Shown here in pieces: positions 17,204 to 25,672 of a stretch of 64,000 nucleotides of DNA. Location of the stretch: NCBI GenBank assembly GCA_018701215.1, contig JABIWH010000012.1, positions 16,554 to 80,553 on the forward strand. The letters are read 5' to 3'. The stretch comes from Rhodospirillaceae bacterium. GTDB taxonomy: Bacteria; Pseudomonadota; Alphaproteobacteria; GCA-2731375. The number at the start of each line of letters is the position of its first letter. Position 1 is the first letter of the stretch. Made by a program: the position numbers and the translations under genes. The notes below the pieces were generated by a model. That model was not told the DNA's origin, made no database searches, and saw only the letters and a list, made by a program, of their open reading frames with translations.

Positions 17204-17944
17204 CTAGTCCGGGACCAGGCGGTGGGGACGCAAAGCCTGATAGTACGGCTGCGCGGCGGCCAAGAGGTCTTGCAAATGCGCCGGAACCGGCCGGGTGGCT
17301 TCGCCTGGCGCCATGAAGCCGGTTGATTTTTCCACCGCGCCATACCAATGCGCCGCCCACAGCCCATCGCTGTCGCGCCGCCCCGCCGGCCAGGATAGCA
17401 TGGCAGGATCAAAGGCAATGCCGGCACGCCGGCACAAGGCCCGCAACATAGCCTCGGGATTGGCCAGGACATCATCGGATTCCAACACCAGTGGAACCTC
17501 GCCGGTACGTTGATGGGCCCATTCAAACAGCCGTTGTTGCTGTGGCAGGCCCAGGTCTTCCAATGTTACCTCGGCCCGCTTTTCGATATACGAGGCCAGA
17601 ACCCGCGCCGGATCGCGGATCAGAAATGCGTTCGTTAGGCCATCCAGCCAGTCCATGGCCATATGGGGCAACAGATGGTGGGTCATGTGTTTTTGGTAAA
17701 ACACCGCCGCGCCATCGGGCACCGGCCCAATGGCTTTGTCGGCGACCTTTTGCCAATCGTTCTCGTAAGCCGCGATAATCTCCGCCGCCAGTGCGTGGTC
17801 CAGGCCCGTTGCCGCCAGGTAGTGGGCATAGAACGGCTCGTCCCAAACCACCGCATCGGCCCGGTTTTCAAAGGCCCGCATCATGGCGGTGGAAATATTG
17901 CGTGGGCCCGACCACATGGCGATGCGCACCGCCCCTTGCGTCAT
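17204..17944 (-). CDS. Sulfotransferase-like protein, coupled to a class IV aminotransferase
   Basis: 246 residues from the ATG at 17944, which overlaps the stop of the aminotransferase gene (ATGA), so the two are translationally coupled. It has a P-loop-like SGPRNISTAMM near the N-terminus (PAPS phosphate loop in sulfotransferases) and RDPARVLASY matching the 3'-phosphate-binding motif. The acceptor is unknown. Proteins of this sort are known beside or fused to branched-chain-type aminotransferases, which the overlap here fits. Confidence 0.82.
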   Translation of the reverse strand: MTQGAVRIAMWSGPRNISTAMMRAFENRADAVVWDEPFYAHYLAATGLDHALAAEIIAAYENDWQKVADKAIGPVPDGAAVFYQKHMTHHLLPHMAMDWLDGLTNAFLIRDPARVLASYIEKRAEVTLEDLGLPQQQRLFEWAHQRTGEVPLVLESDDVLANPEAMLRALCRRAGIAFDPAMLSWPAGRRDSDGLWAAHWYGAVEKSTGFMAPGEATRPVPAHLQDLLAAAQPYYQALRPHRLVPD

Positions 17945-18843
17945 GCGCCCGCTTCCCTCTCGCACAGATCCCGGTACAGAGCCTGCAGCCGGGCCGTAAC
18001 CGGGCCGGTATCGCTACCGATCACCCGGCCGTCGATCTCGTGCACCGGGATCAGACCCGCAAAGGTACCGGTGACAAAGGCCTCGTCCGCGTTATAGACA
18101 TCTTTCAGGCTGAAGTCCTTTTCCAGAGCGGGAATGGCATTGCCCCGCGCCAGCTGCAGAATATTGGCGCGGGTGATGCCGGCCAGGCAATAGCGCCCCG
18201 ATGATGTCCAGACCTCGCCCTTGCGGACAATAAAAAAATGCGTCGAATTGCAGGTCGCGACAAAACCATGCGGATCCAGCATCAGGGCCTCGTCCGCGCC
18301 CATCTTGTCGGCCTGGATGCAGGCAGTGATGCAATTCAGTTTGCTGTGGGTGTTCAGGGCCGGGTCCTGTACGTCCGGGGCGCCCCGGCGCACGTGCACC
18401 GTGGCCAGCTTCAACCCAGGGCCTTCTACCGCCACCTTATATTCCGGGATAATTACCACGGTCGGCGGTGTGATGGTGACCTTTGGGTGCTGATAGGGTG
18501 TGGACTTGATGCCGCGGGTCACCATCAGGCGGATATGGACATCCGTATCCATGGAATTGCCGGCCAGCACCTCGTCGATCCGGGTCACCATCTGCTCCGG
18601 GCTCAGGCCAATATCCATATCGATGGCCTTGGCGCCCTCATACAGGCGTTCCATGTGGGCCTCGAGAAACAGCAGGCGGCCCTTGTGCAGGCGAATGCCT
18701 TCCCACACCCCATCGCCCAGCATAAAGCCGGAATCGAAGACCGAGACCTTGGCATCGTCACGGGAAAATAATTCCCCATTGATGGAAATCAGGATTGATG
18801 CATTGCGCTGATCGTCCAGATAATCGTGGCTGCCGCCTGCCAT
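17941..18843 (-). CDS. Class IV aminotransferase (BCAT / D-amino acid type)
   Basis: A 300-residue PLP enzyme of fold type IV. Lys168 in THSKLNCI is the Schiff-base lysine, Glu in ADEALMLD binds the pyridine nitrogen, and FDSGFMLGDGVWEG is the N-terminal substrate loop. It could act on branched-chain amino acids, D-amino acids or aminodeoxychorismate; sequence alone does not decide. It is 8 nt downstream of the flavin reductase-like gene and overlaps the sulfotransferase-like gene. Confidence 0.88.
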   Translation of the reverse strand: MAGGSHDYLDDQRNASILISINGELFSRDDAKVSVFDSGFMLGDGVWEGIRLHKGRLLFLEAHMERLYEGAKAIDMDIGLSPEQMVTRIDEVLAGNSMDTDVHIRLMVTRGIKSTPYQHPKVTITPPTVVIIPEYKVAVEGPGLKLATVHVRRGAPDVQDPALNTHSKLNCITACIQADKMGADEALMLDPHGFVATCNSTHFFIVRKGEVWTSSGRYCLAGITRANILQLARGNAIPALEKDFSLKDVYNADEAFVTGTFAGLIPVHEIDGRVIGSDTGPVTARLQALYRDLCEREAGA

Positions 18844-18851
18844 GTCTTAGC

Positions 18852-19481
18852 CTAGTCCGGCCGGGGTACGGCGAATATGCTGTCCGGCGTGATCGCCGCA
18901 TAGTCCAGATAGCCCAGACGGGCCAGGGGCTGAACCTTAGCGGAATCGATCTTGCCGTCGACAATCACATCATCATCGATATGAATACCCACGACCTGCC
19001 CGATCACCGTGGTATTGGGCACGCCGGTCCGGGTCTCAGGCAGATCGATGATATGCAGTACCTTGCATTCCAGGGCGATGGGTGAATTTGCCACCCGCGG
19101 CGGCTTGACCTGTTCACAAGGTGCGGCCTGCAACCCGGCTTCCGCCATTTCATCGTAACTGGCGGGTGCATGGATCGAGGTGGCGTTCATGGGCTCCAAC
19201 AGCTCCATGGTCACCATGTTGAAGACGAACTCGCCGGTATCACGCACATTGGTCAGGGAATCTTTGGGCTCGGTGGTACCGGTCTTATAGCCGTTCGGAC
19301 AATACATAACGCAGGGCGGATCGCCGCACAGCGCATTGAAAAAGCTGTAGGGTGCGAGATTGATAACGCCATTCGTATCGACGGTGGAGATCCAGCCAAT
19401 GGGCCGGGGTACCACCAGGGCGTTATAGACCGTGTGCTTGAACGGGGGCGGCTTCATGCCGTCCTTGGGGTCGAAATACAT
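18852..19481 (-). CDS. Flavin reductase-like (FMN-binding split barrel) protein
   Basis: 209 residues of the flavin reductase like domain: NALVVPRPIGWISTVD binds FMN phosphate and NLAPYSFFNALCGDPP forms the barrel pocket. Members reduce FMN for two-component monooxygenases or act as flavin-binding enzymes themselves. AGGA lies about 10 nt before the ATG at 19481. It lies between an SDR and the aminotransferase in one leftward run (20422 down to 16287), suggesting a shared transcript, but no monooxygenase is present. Confidence 0.85.
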   Translation of the reverse strand: MYFDPKDGMKPPPFKHTVYNALVVPRPIGWISTVDTNGVINLAPYSFFNALCGDPPCVMYCPNGYKTGTTEPKDSLTNVRDTGEFVFNMVTMELLEPMNATSIHAPASYDEMAEAGLQAAPCEQVKPPRVANSPIALECKVLHIIDLPETRTGVPNTTVIGQVVGIHIDDDVIVDGKIDSAKVQPLARLGYLDYAAITPDSIFAVPRPD

Positions 19482-19507
19482 ACTGCAAAGTTCCTCTGTT
19501 ATTAGGT

Positions 19508-20422
19508 CTAAATCGGATCCCAGGCGTAATATTCACCGCTGCCTTCCAGGCCATACAGATCCTGGCGCAGGGCCGGCTCCAAAGTGGCGGCCAGATCCTC
19601 GGGCGTCCAGCCGTCGCCCTTGTGCAGGGTGCGGATGGGACGGGGCTGGCTCATCAGATAGATCTCGTTGCCGCGCACGCCGAAAATATTGCCCGTGACA
19701 TCCTTGGCCGCCTCGCTGCACAGATATGTCGCCACCGGCGCGATATGCCCGGCCGAGGCGTTTTGGCGGAATTTGTCAAAGGCCTCGGCCATTTCGTCCG
19801 AGGTCACGGGAATAGCCTCGATCATACGGGTCCAGGCAAAGGGCGAGATACAGTTGGAGCGAACGTTGGCCCGCGCCCCTTCCATGGCAATCACCCGCGA
19901 GAGGCCCACGATACCCATCTTGGCGGCGGCATAATTGGCCTGACCGGCATTGCCCACCAGACCGGAGGTCGAGGTGAAATGCACGAAAGCGCCTGATTTC
20001 TGGGGCCGAAAATGCTCCATGGCGGCGCGGGAGACGTTGTAGGTGCCGTTCAGATGCACATCGATGACGGCTTTCCATTCCTCATCGGTCATTTTGTGGA
20101 AATAGGCATCGCGCAGGATGCCCGCCACATTAACCACCGCGTCGATCTGGCCAAAACTGTCGATGGCTTCCTGTACCATCCGCGCCGCGTCCGCCGCTTC
20201 AGCCACCGAACCTTGGTTCGCGACCGCCTCGCCGCCGGCTGCCTTGATCTCGGCCACCACTTCATCCGCCGGGGTTTGATCGGTTGCCTCGCCATGCAGG
20301 CCAGCCCCAAAATCATTGACCACTACCTTGGCGCCCGCCGCCGCCAGATCCATTGCCACGGCACGGCCAATGCCACGCCCCGAACCGGTTACCAGGGCTA
20401 CCTTGCCATCCATCAGTCCCAT
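19508..20422 (-). CDS. Short-chain dehydrogenase, HSD17B4/FabG-like
   Basis: 304 residues from the ATG at 20422, preceded by GGAGGACGCAAC; an open frame up to 20524 is not needed. The dinucleotide motif TGSGRGIG (11-18), NVAGI, catalytic Ser in STSGLVG and YAAAK are present. The insert NDFGAGLHGEATDQTPADEV is typical of the 3-hydroxyacyl-CoA dehydrogenase part of peroxisomal multifunctional enzyme type 2, so a 3-hydroxyacyl-CoA substrate is likely. First gene of the leftward run ending at 16287. Confidence 0.88.
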   Translation of the reverse strand: MGLMDGKVALVTGSGRGIGRAVAMDLAAAGAKVVVNDFGAGLHGEATDQTPADEVVAEIKAAGGEAVANQGSVAEAADAARMVQEAIDSFGQIDAVVNVAGILRDAYFHKMTDEEWKAVIDVHLNGTYNVSRAAMEHFRPQKSGAFVHFTSTSGLVGNAGQANYAAAKMGIVGLSRVIAMEGARANVRSNCISPFAWTRMIEAIPVTSDEMAEAFDKFRQNASAGHIAPVATYLCSEAAKDVTGNIFGVRGNEIYLMSQPRPIRTLHKGDGWTPEDLAATLEPALRQDLYGLEGSGEYYAWDPI

Positions 20423-20738
20423 GTTGCGTCCTCCGCCTCGTTTTGAGTCAAATGTGATTTGTTGCGTTTCTGGACCTGACGCTAGCATTGTCGCGCCCGC
20501 CCTGCTATAGCAAGCCCATGACAAAGTGGATTTGGCGGACTATTTCCGTCGCCGCGCTGCAACAGCCGCGACGACGACGACGTTCCATCCGACGCCCTCA
20601 AGATAACCTGGGCGCCGGCGGGATCAGCCGCGCGTCGCTTCGGCTCAGCTAGAGCCTGGTGGCGGCGGTAATCCGGACCGGCGTCATTTGAAATACCAGG
20701 CGCCCCGCTAGGCGCCCGCCAATCCGGAAGCTCTTAAA
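20423..20738. other. Gene-free spacer between divergent SDR and GNAT genes
   Basis: 316 bp. The left end holds the SDR ribosome site (GGAGG) and promoter. A 44-codon open frame (20518-20652) has no recognisable features and is not called. A short GC-rich hairpin, AGGCGCC / GGCGCC-like, lies near 20699-20716 just before the GNAT gene. Nothing else seen. Confidence 0.5.
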
Positions 20739-21236
20739 ATGTTTCAAGTCAGCCTCGAAAAGCCCGCCGACGGTCCCGCGATTGAAAAACTGCTGGATCA
20801 ATCATTCGGATCCACCCGGCTTCAATTAACCGCCTATTGTCTGCGCAACGATACCTCGGCCCTGCCGGAATTGTGCTTCGTCATGCGCGGTGCCAGCTTT
20901 CTCTGCGCCTCGATCCGCTATTGGCCGGTATTGATCGAAGGCAAGCATAAATCCCTGCTGTTGGGTCCCCTTGCAGTAGGACAGGCATGGCGGGGCCAGG
21001 GCTTCGGCGGAATACTGCTCCGCCACAGCCTGGCGCGGGCCAAGGCCCTTGGCCATCAAGCGGTGCTGGTGATCGGCTCGCCGGAATATTACCAGCCGTT
21101 TGGCTTTTCAGCGGAGCTGACCCACGGTCTATCGCTGCCCAAAGCAGTGGACGATGGCCGTTTTCAAGCCTGTGAACTGGCCCCGGGTGCCCTGACCGGG
21201 GTTTCCGGCGCGGTCGCCTCGGCGCGAGACAGCTAG
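20739..21236 (+). CDS. GNAT family N-acetyltransferase
   Basis: 165 residues of the GCN5-related fold; the acetyl-CoA motif A is LGPLAVGQAWRGQGFGGILL (Q/R-x-x-G-x-G/A) followed by KALGHQAVLVIGSPEYYQPF. This variant (GSPEYYxxFGF) is the YhbS-like group of acyltransferases. Acceptor unknown. It overlaps the end of the convergent chemoreceptor gene by 4 nt. Confidence 0.85.
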   Translation: MFQVSLEKPADGPAIEKLLDQSFGSTRLQLTAYCLRNDTSALPELCFVMRGASFLCASIRYWPVLIEGKHKSLLLGPLAVGQAWRGQGFGGILLRHSLARAKALGHQAVLVIGSPEYYQPFGFSAELTHGLSLPKAVDDGRFQACELAPGALTGVSGAVASARDS

Positions 21237-22396
21237 ACGACCTTTCGGACTTCGGCCAGGAAATGATTCACGTCGTCACTCAAATTCGTCGATTGCTGGG
21301 ATAGCGCGCCGGCGGCGTCCAGGATTTGTCCGGCGGCGCTGCCGGTTTCGCCGGCGCCTTCGGAGACTTTGTGAATATTTTCGGTCACCTCGCCGGTGCC
21401 GGCCGCCGCCTGATCAACGTTTCTGGCAATTTCCTGCGACGCCGTGCCTTGCTCGTCCACGGCGGCGGAAATGGTGCCGGCGACCTCGCTCATCTCGTCA
21501 ATGGCCTCCGTGATACTCTGAATGGCGCGAACCGTATCGGAAGTCGCGGATTGTATACTTTCGATTTGGCCGCTGATTTCCTCGGTTGCCTTGGCCGTCT
21601 GGCTGGCCAGGTTCTTCACCTCGGATGCGACCACGGCAAAACCCTTGCCGGCCTCGCCGGCACGCGCTGCCTCGATCGTGGCGTTCAGGGCAAGTAGATT
21701 GGTTTGGCCCGCGATACCGGTAATCAGTTCGACCACGTCGCCAATTTTTTCCGAGGCTGAAGACAAGCCGTCAATTTGCGTCTGTGCATTCTTCGCTTCG
21801 ATGACTGCATTGCCGGCCATCTCGGAGGAGCGTGAGACCTGGCGGCTGATTTCACCAACCGAGGCGGTCAACTCTTCGGCCGCCGTGGCGACGGTCTGTA
21901 CGTTGGTGGCAGCTTGTTCAGCCGCCGCCGCCACCGCCGTGGCCTGCTCGCTTGTTCGTTCGGCATTCGCATCCATGGACTTGGCCGATGCCTCGAGTTT
22001 CGTCGATGCGGATGCGACCTGATGGATGGAACCCTGCATGGCCTCGTCGAATTCGGTTATCACACCGGCAAAGGCTTTGGCCCGTTGTTCAATGGCCTCC
22101 GTTGCGGCATTGATCGTCCGGCTGGCGGAGCCAAAGGCGCCGGGCATGCCCTTTTCCTGGATACGGCGGAAATATTTGTTGCCCGAGACATATTCCAAGG
22201 ATGCCTCGGATTCCCGAATATAGGCATCCGTCCGGTCAATCATCCGGTTGAGGGCAAGGAACACCTCCCTGAAGGCGGGGTGCTCGTCCAGCTCCGTAAT
22301 ACGGGCCTCGAAATCGCCTTCCGCCACGGCGTTGCAGACCACGAGGGCTTTCTTGATCGCGCCGGATTGAGTGCCGGTTATTCTATCTATGAACAT
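21233..22396 (-). CDS. Soluble methyl-accepting chemotaxis protein
   Basis: 387 residues without any membrane helix. An N-terminal HAMP-like stretch (VVCNAVAEGDFEARITELDE) leads into the coiled-coil signalling domain with the conserved hairpin tip (IAGQTNLLALNATIEAARAG, KGFAVVASEV). It must sense input through a partner or cytoplasmic cue. The gene directly upstream on the same strand (22466-22990) is a stand-alone PAS protein of aerotaxis type, so the pair may work as a split Aer-like energy sensor; this is inference from adjacency. Confidence 0.88.
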   Translation of the reverse strand: MFIDRITGTQSGAIKKALVVCNAVAEGDFEARITELDEHPAFREVFLALNRMIDRTDAYIRESEASLEYVSGNKYFRRIQEKGMPGAFGSASRTINAATEAIEQRAKAFAGVITEFDEAMQGSIHQVASASTKLEASAKSMDANAERTSEQATAVAAAAEQAATNVQTVATAAEELTASVGEISRQVSRSSEMAGNAVIEAKNAQTQIDGLSSASEKIGDVVELITGIAGQTNLLALNATIEAARAGEAGKGFAVVASEVKNLASQTAKATEEISGQIESIQSATSDTVRAIQSITEAIDEMSEVAGTISAAVDEQGTASQEIARNVDQAAAGTGEVTENIHKVSEGAGETGSAAGQILDAAGALSQQSTNLSDDVNHFLAEVRKVV

Positions 22397-22465
22397 TTAG
22401 TGTCCTTCTCCAATTCGCGGGCCAACCATGTCGCCCGCCAAGGCTTGTCGCTCTGGGATTTTTGT

Positions 22466-22990
22466 CTAAAGGGTCGCGATGAACTGATCATAAGCGACAC
22501 CCTGGTCGCTCAGCAGTGTGCTGACCATATCGAAAGATGCCAGCATGCCGTCCTTCGCGTTCGGGTGCTTCTGCTCTTCCGCAAGCAACGATTGGTAGAG
22601 GGGGATAATATGCTTGGTCAGGATGTCCCGGTTGGGCACCCTGCGATTGGAGTGATAGCCAATGGTATTGCCACTGCTATCTTTGCTGGGCGTGACATGT
22701 GCCAGGACCCAGTAATAGTCGCCGCCGTTAGAGCGGTTTATGACATAGGCGAAAATCTCACTGCCGCCTTGGATAGTATCCCACAGCAACTTGAAGACCG
22801 AGCGCGGCATATCAGGATGCCGGATTATACTGTGAGGTTGCCCCAGGACTTCTTTTTCCGAATACCCGGCTAAACGCAAAAAGACATCATTGGCATAGGT
22901 GATGCGACCCTTGAGGTCGGTCTTACTGACGATCAGTTCGTGATCCTCGAAAAACCGCTCAGCCCCGGTGATGTGATTGTCCCTGTTCAT
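22466..22990 (-). CDS. Stand-alone PAS domain protein (aerotaxis type)
   Basis: 174 residues from the ATG at 22990, with GGGGA (22999-23003) 8 nt upstream; a TTG at 23011 would add 7 residues. The single PAS domain (SKTDLKGRITYANDVFLRLA, then GQPHSIIRHPDMP and NRSNGGDYYWV) matches the N-terminal domain of Aer/PAS_3 receptors, which bind FAD or haem. The C-terminal 40 residues are helical. The chemoreceptor gene follows after 69 nt. Confidence 0.87.
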   Translation of the reverse strand: MNRDNHITGAERFFEDHELIVSKTDLKGRITYANDVFLRLAGYSEKEVLGQPHSIIRHPDMPRSVFKLLWDTIQGGSEIFAYVINRSNGGDYYWVLAHVTPSKDSSGNTIGYHSNRRVPNRDILTKHIIPLYQSLLAEEQKHPNAKDGMLASFDMVSTLLSDQGVAYDQFIATL

Positions 22991-23488
22991 TAAGAAATTC
23001 CCCAAACTCAACGGGCGCCGCGCGAGCGGATACAGTCCCCAGATGTGCCCCCATTGAGGTGAAATCTACCGTGAATAGTTTGCGAATTTGTTAATTTGTG
23101 AAAAAATCAACTCTGCCTTGAGTATATAATATCTGTATAGTAAAAAATTTGGAATAGTGTGAAAATATTATCCAGTAGATGTTACCGTACATATTATTAA
23201 TATTCTTTTGCGCAGTAACTAGACAGTTTTTTAGTATATATATTTTTATTATTACTATATTTATTAGAATTATTTTATATATATTTCAAGTTTCTATCCA
23301 TTTCGTTATATTTCATATTCCAGTGTTACAATATGTAATAATTCTAAAGAAATGCCGAAAAACATGATCTTCCGATTATTGAGACGCTGGCTGCACAGGT
23401 GCTCAGACTTCATGCCAAAGAGGCCTCCATCGTTAAATTGACGCGACGAGGCATATGCAACACGGCCTTTATCTATCGCTGAGGCCGC
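22991..23488. other. AT-rich gene-free gap with a 42-codon coding remnant
   Basis: About 500 bp. From about 23070 to 23350 the sequence is extremely AT-rich (runs such as TTAGTATATATATTTTTATT) against a GC-rich background; the 62-codon frame there (23179-23367) is low complexity and rejected. From about 23366 to 23482 the plus strand has 37 ordinary-looking codons (DLPIIETLAAQVL, ...NTAFIYR, stop TGA) with no start, possibly the 3' end of a lost gene. The left end should hold the PAS gene promoter. Confidence 0.5.
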
Positions 23489-25516
23489 CTACTCCGGCAC
23501 GCCTGCTCTAGCCAATCCATCCAGGTATAGAGCCAATTGCTCCGAACTCTTGATGTAAAACAATTTCGCCTTGGCATAGCGACGGGAAAATTCCGGCTGC
23601 AGCTTCAGCAGCGACGTTACCGCGGCCGCACAATCATCCGAACGGCCCAGCTGTCCCAACGCGGCGGTCCGGTGCGCATAGGCCCAATACTGGCAGTTTG
23701 GCAGGCGGATCGCCTTTTCCGCCCACTGAACGGTTTGCTCGTAGTCCTCGGCAAAAAAATGCGCCAGGGAGCGGTAGGTATAAAAAGCCCATAGCTGCGG
23801 GTCATTGGGACTGAGTTGGATGGCCCGTTCGAATTGTTCAATGGAGGCTTGCAACCGGCCTTCATACGCCAGGCTATCACCCAGGCCGCAATGGGCCATG
23901 GCGAGGCCCGGATTACGCTCCAGTGCCGTCGTCAGATGGGCCAGGGCCTCGTCATATTCACAACGCGCCAGATGCACCCGGCCCAGCATCATATGGGAGA
24001 CGGCGTTTTGCTCGTCGATCGCAACGGCCTTGCGCGCGGCGGTCAGGGCGGCATCCAACGCCGCGGCGCTGGGTTCGGTATCAAAGTAGACCATAGAGAG
24101 AACCCGGGCATAGGACCACCAGGCGTAAGCCGCGCCAAATTCCGGATCCAGTTCGATGCAACGCAAAAACTGCGTCTGGGCCTCCAGATTGTCGTCTGCG
24201 GTAAATTTATAAAAGCTGGCGAGGCCGAGGTGATAGCAGCTCCAGGCATCAAGGTTTTCGGTTGACCGGCGCATCACGCGGCTGCGTTCCTCGGCGCCGA
24301 CTACCGGTTCGATACGTGCGGCGATGGTTTCGGTAATCTCGTCCTGCACCGCGAAAATATCCGCCAGCCCGCGGTCATAGCGCTCCGACCAGATATGTTC
24401 CCGGCTAGCCGCATCCAGCAATTGCGCCGTGATGCGAACTCTCTCACCAGCCTTGCGGATGCTGCCCTCTACCAGATAATCCACGGCAAGGCGGCCGTAT
24501 TCACCCTCGCGCCGGGAGGCGGCCGCTTCAAAATCCGTCGAGGCGTGATGGGCAATCACGGAAAGCCAGCGGTTCCGCGCCAAAGCGGCAACAATATCCG
24601 CCGTGATGCCGGAAGCAAAAAACTCCTGATCCGGCTCCACGCTGAGAGAGGCAAAAGGGCGCACGGTGATCCGGGGTTTGTGGGCCTGCCCCGGTAGGGC
24701 GTTGATCATGGCGGCGGCTCTTGGCACCGGATCAGCCGGCGGGCCTGCGACGGCCGCCACATCAGCCTTGGCGCCAGACGAATTGATCTGCTCGTACAGG
24801 GCCTTGATGCGCGCGCCCGGGTCGACCTGCAACTCGTCGCGCAATATTTTCGCGCAGGCACGGTATTGCTGTATGGCAGCACCCGGCTCGCCCGCCTGAA
24901 GATGCACCTGCATCAAGGCCAGGTGCGCACGCTCGTTCAAAGAATCAAAGGCCAATGTCCGATGCGCCAATTGAATGGCGGCATTGATGTCACTCGCACT
25001 CAAGGTCATGTTGGCCAGACGGTCCAGGACACCAACCGCGGCCTCGTTATAACGGATCCGTTCCGCCCGCAGCCATTCATCGAAGGTGCCGTTCTGCGCC
25101 TTCATGTCCGCCAACAAAGGGCCGCCATACAGCCCCGCCGTCGCCACCAGTTGGGCCGGCTGCACCGGCATCTCCGCCGCCGCCAAATGGGCCAGTTGGG
25201 ACAACGTCTGGGCATCGACTTGCACGGCCTCCCGCTGCAACCAGACATGGTTGCGATCCGCCCGCAGGGGGCCGTCATCACCGCCCAAGGTTTTTCGCAG
25301 CCGGGAGATGCATTCGCGCAGGCTTTGTCGGGCCTGATCTTCGAACCGCTCGCCCCACAGCAGCGCCATCAGATCCTCCCGGCTGGAAGAGCGCCCCTGG
25401 TTGAGACACAGATAAACCAGCAAAGCCTGGCGCTTTTTGCCGGTTACAGCCAGAATTTCGCCGCTTTCGTCCGACACCGTCAAACGCCCAAATACTTTAA
25501 TGGATAGTGTCTTCAT
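23489..25516 (-). CDS. SARP/BTAD-type transcriptional regulator with TolB-like and TPR domains
   Basis: 675 residues from the ATG at 25516 (AGGA 4 nt upstream; 25528 is an alternative). Residues 1-95 form an OmpR-type winged helix (FGRLTVSDESGEILAVTGKK), about 100-245 a bacterial transcriptional activation domain, about 280-410 a TolB/adenylate-cyclase-associated module (RPFASLSVEPDQEFFASGIT, DYLVEGSIRKAGERVRITAQL), and the rest TPR helices. This layout is frequent in alphaproteobacteria. It is divergent from the ArsM-like methyltransferase with 156 bp between, so that gene is a plausible target. Confidence 0.85.
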   Translation of the reverse strand: MKTLSIKVFGRLTVSDESGEILAVTGKKRQALLVYLCLNQGRSSSREDLMALLWGERFEDQARQSLRECISRLRKTLGGDDGPLRADRNHVWLQREAVQVDAQTLSQLAHLAAAEMPVQPAQLVATAGLYGGPLLADMKAQNGTFDEWLRAERIRYNEAAVGVLDRLANMTLSASDINAAIQLAHRTLAFDSLNERAHLALMQVHLQAGEPGAAIQQYRACAKILRDELQVDPGARIKALYEQINSSGAKADVAAVAGPPADPVPRAAAMINALPGQAHKPRITVRPFASLSVEPDQEFFASGITADIVAALARNRWLSVIAHHASTDFEAAASRREGEYGRLAVDYLVEGSIRKAGERVRITAQLLDAASREHIWSERYDRGLADIFAVQDEITETIAARIEPVVGAEERSRVMRRSTENLDAWSCYHLGLASFYKFTADDNLEAQTQFLRCIELDPEFGAAYAWWSYARVLSMVYFDTEPSAAALDAALTAARKAVAIDEQNAVSHMMLGRVHLARCEYDEALAHLTTALERNPGLAMAHCGLGDSLAYEGRLQASIEQFERAIQLSPNDPQLWAFYTYRSLAHFFAEDYEQTVQWAEKAIRLPNCQYWAYAHRTAALGQLGRSDDCAAAVTSLLKLQPEFSRRYAKAKLFYIKSSEQLALYLDGLARAGVPE

Positions 25517-25672
25517 GATTCCTGTCATTGCAGCATTGCACGGGCCGTTGCAGGCAATATCTCACAGTTTATTAACGTTCAAAAGCCTTCTGCCTGACGA
25601 TGGCACAATGGGCCGGTGCGATATTGCGTCATCGCGGGCAATACACTGCCCGGTTTAAAAGGGAAAAAACAA
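25517..25672. promoter_or_regulatory. Divergent region, SARP regulator / ArsM-like methyltransferase
   Basis: 156 bp with several TTGCA/TGCAA words (ATTGCAGCATTGCA at 25528-25541 region, GTTGCAGGCAAT near 25547) and a GATATTGCGTCATCGCGGGCAAT imperfect palindrome parts near 25620-25642, which could be operators. AAGGGA precedes the methyltransferase ATG. No confident -35/-10 pair. Confidence 0.4.

Noticed and set aside
23179..23367. 62-codon frame in the AT-rich block
   Set aside because: Almost only Ile, Phe, Tyr and Val from random AT-rich codons; no ribosome site.
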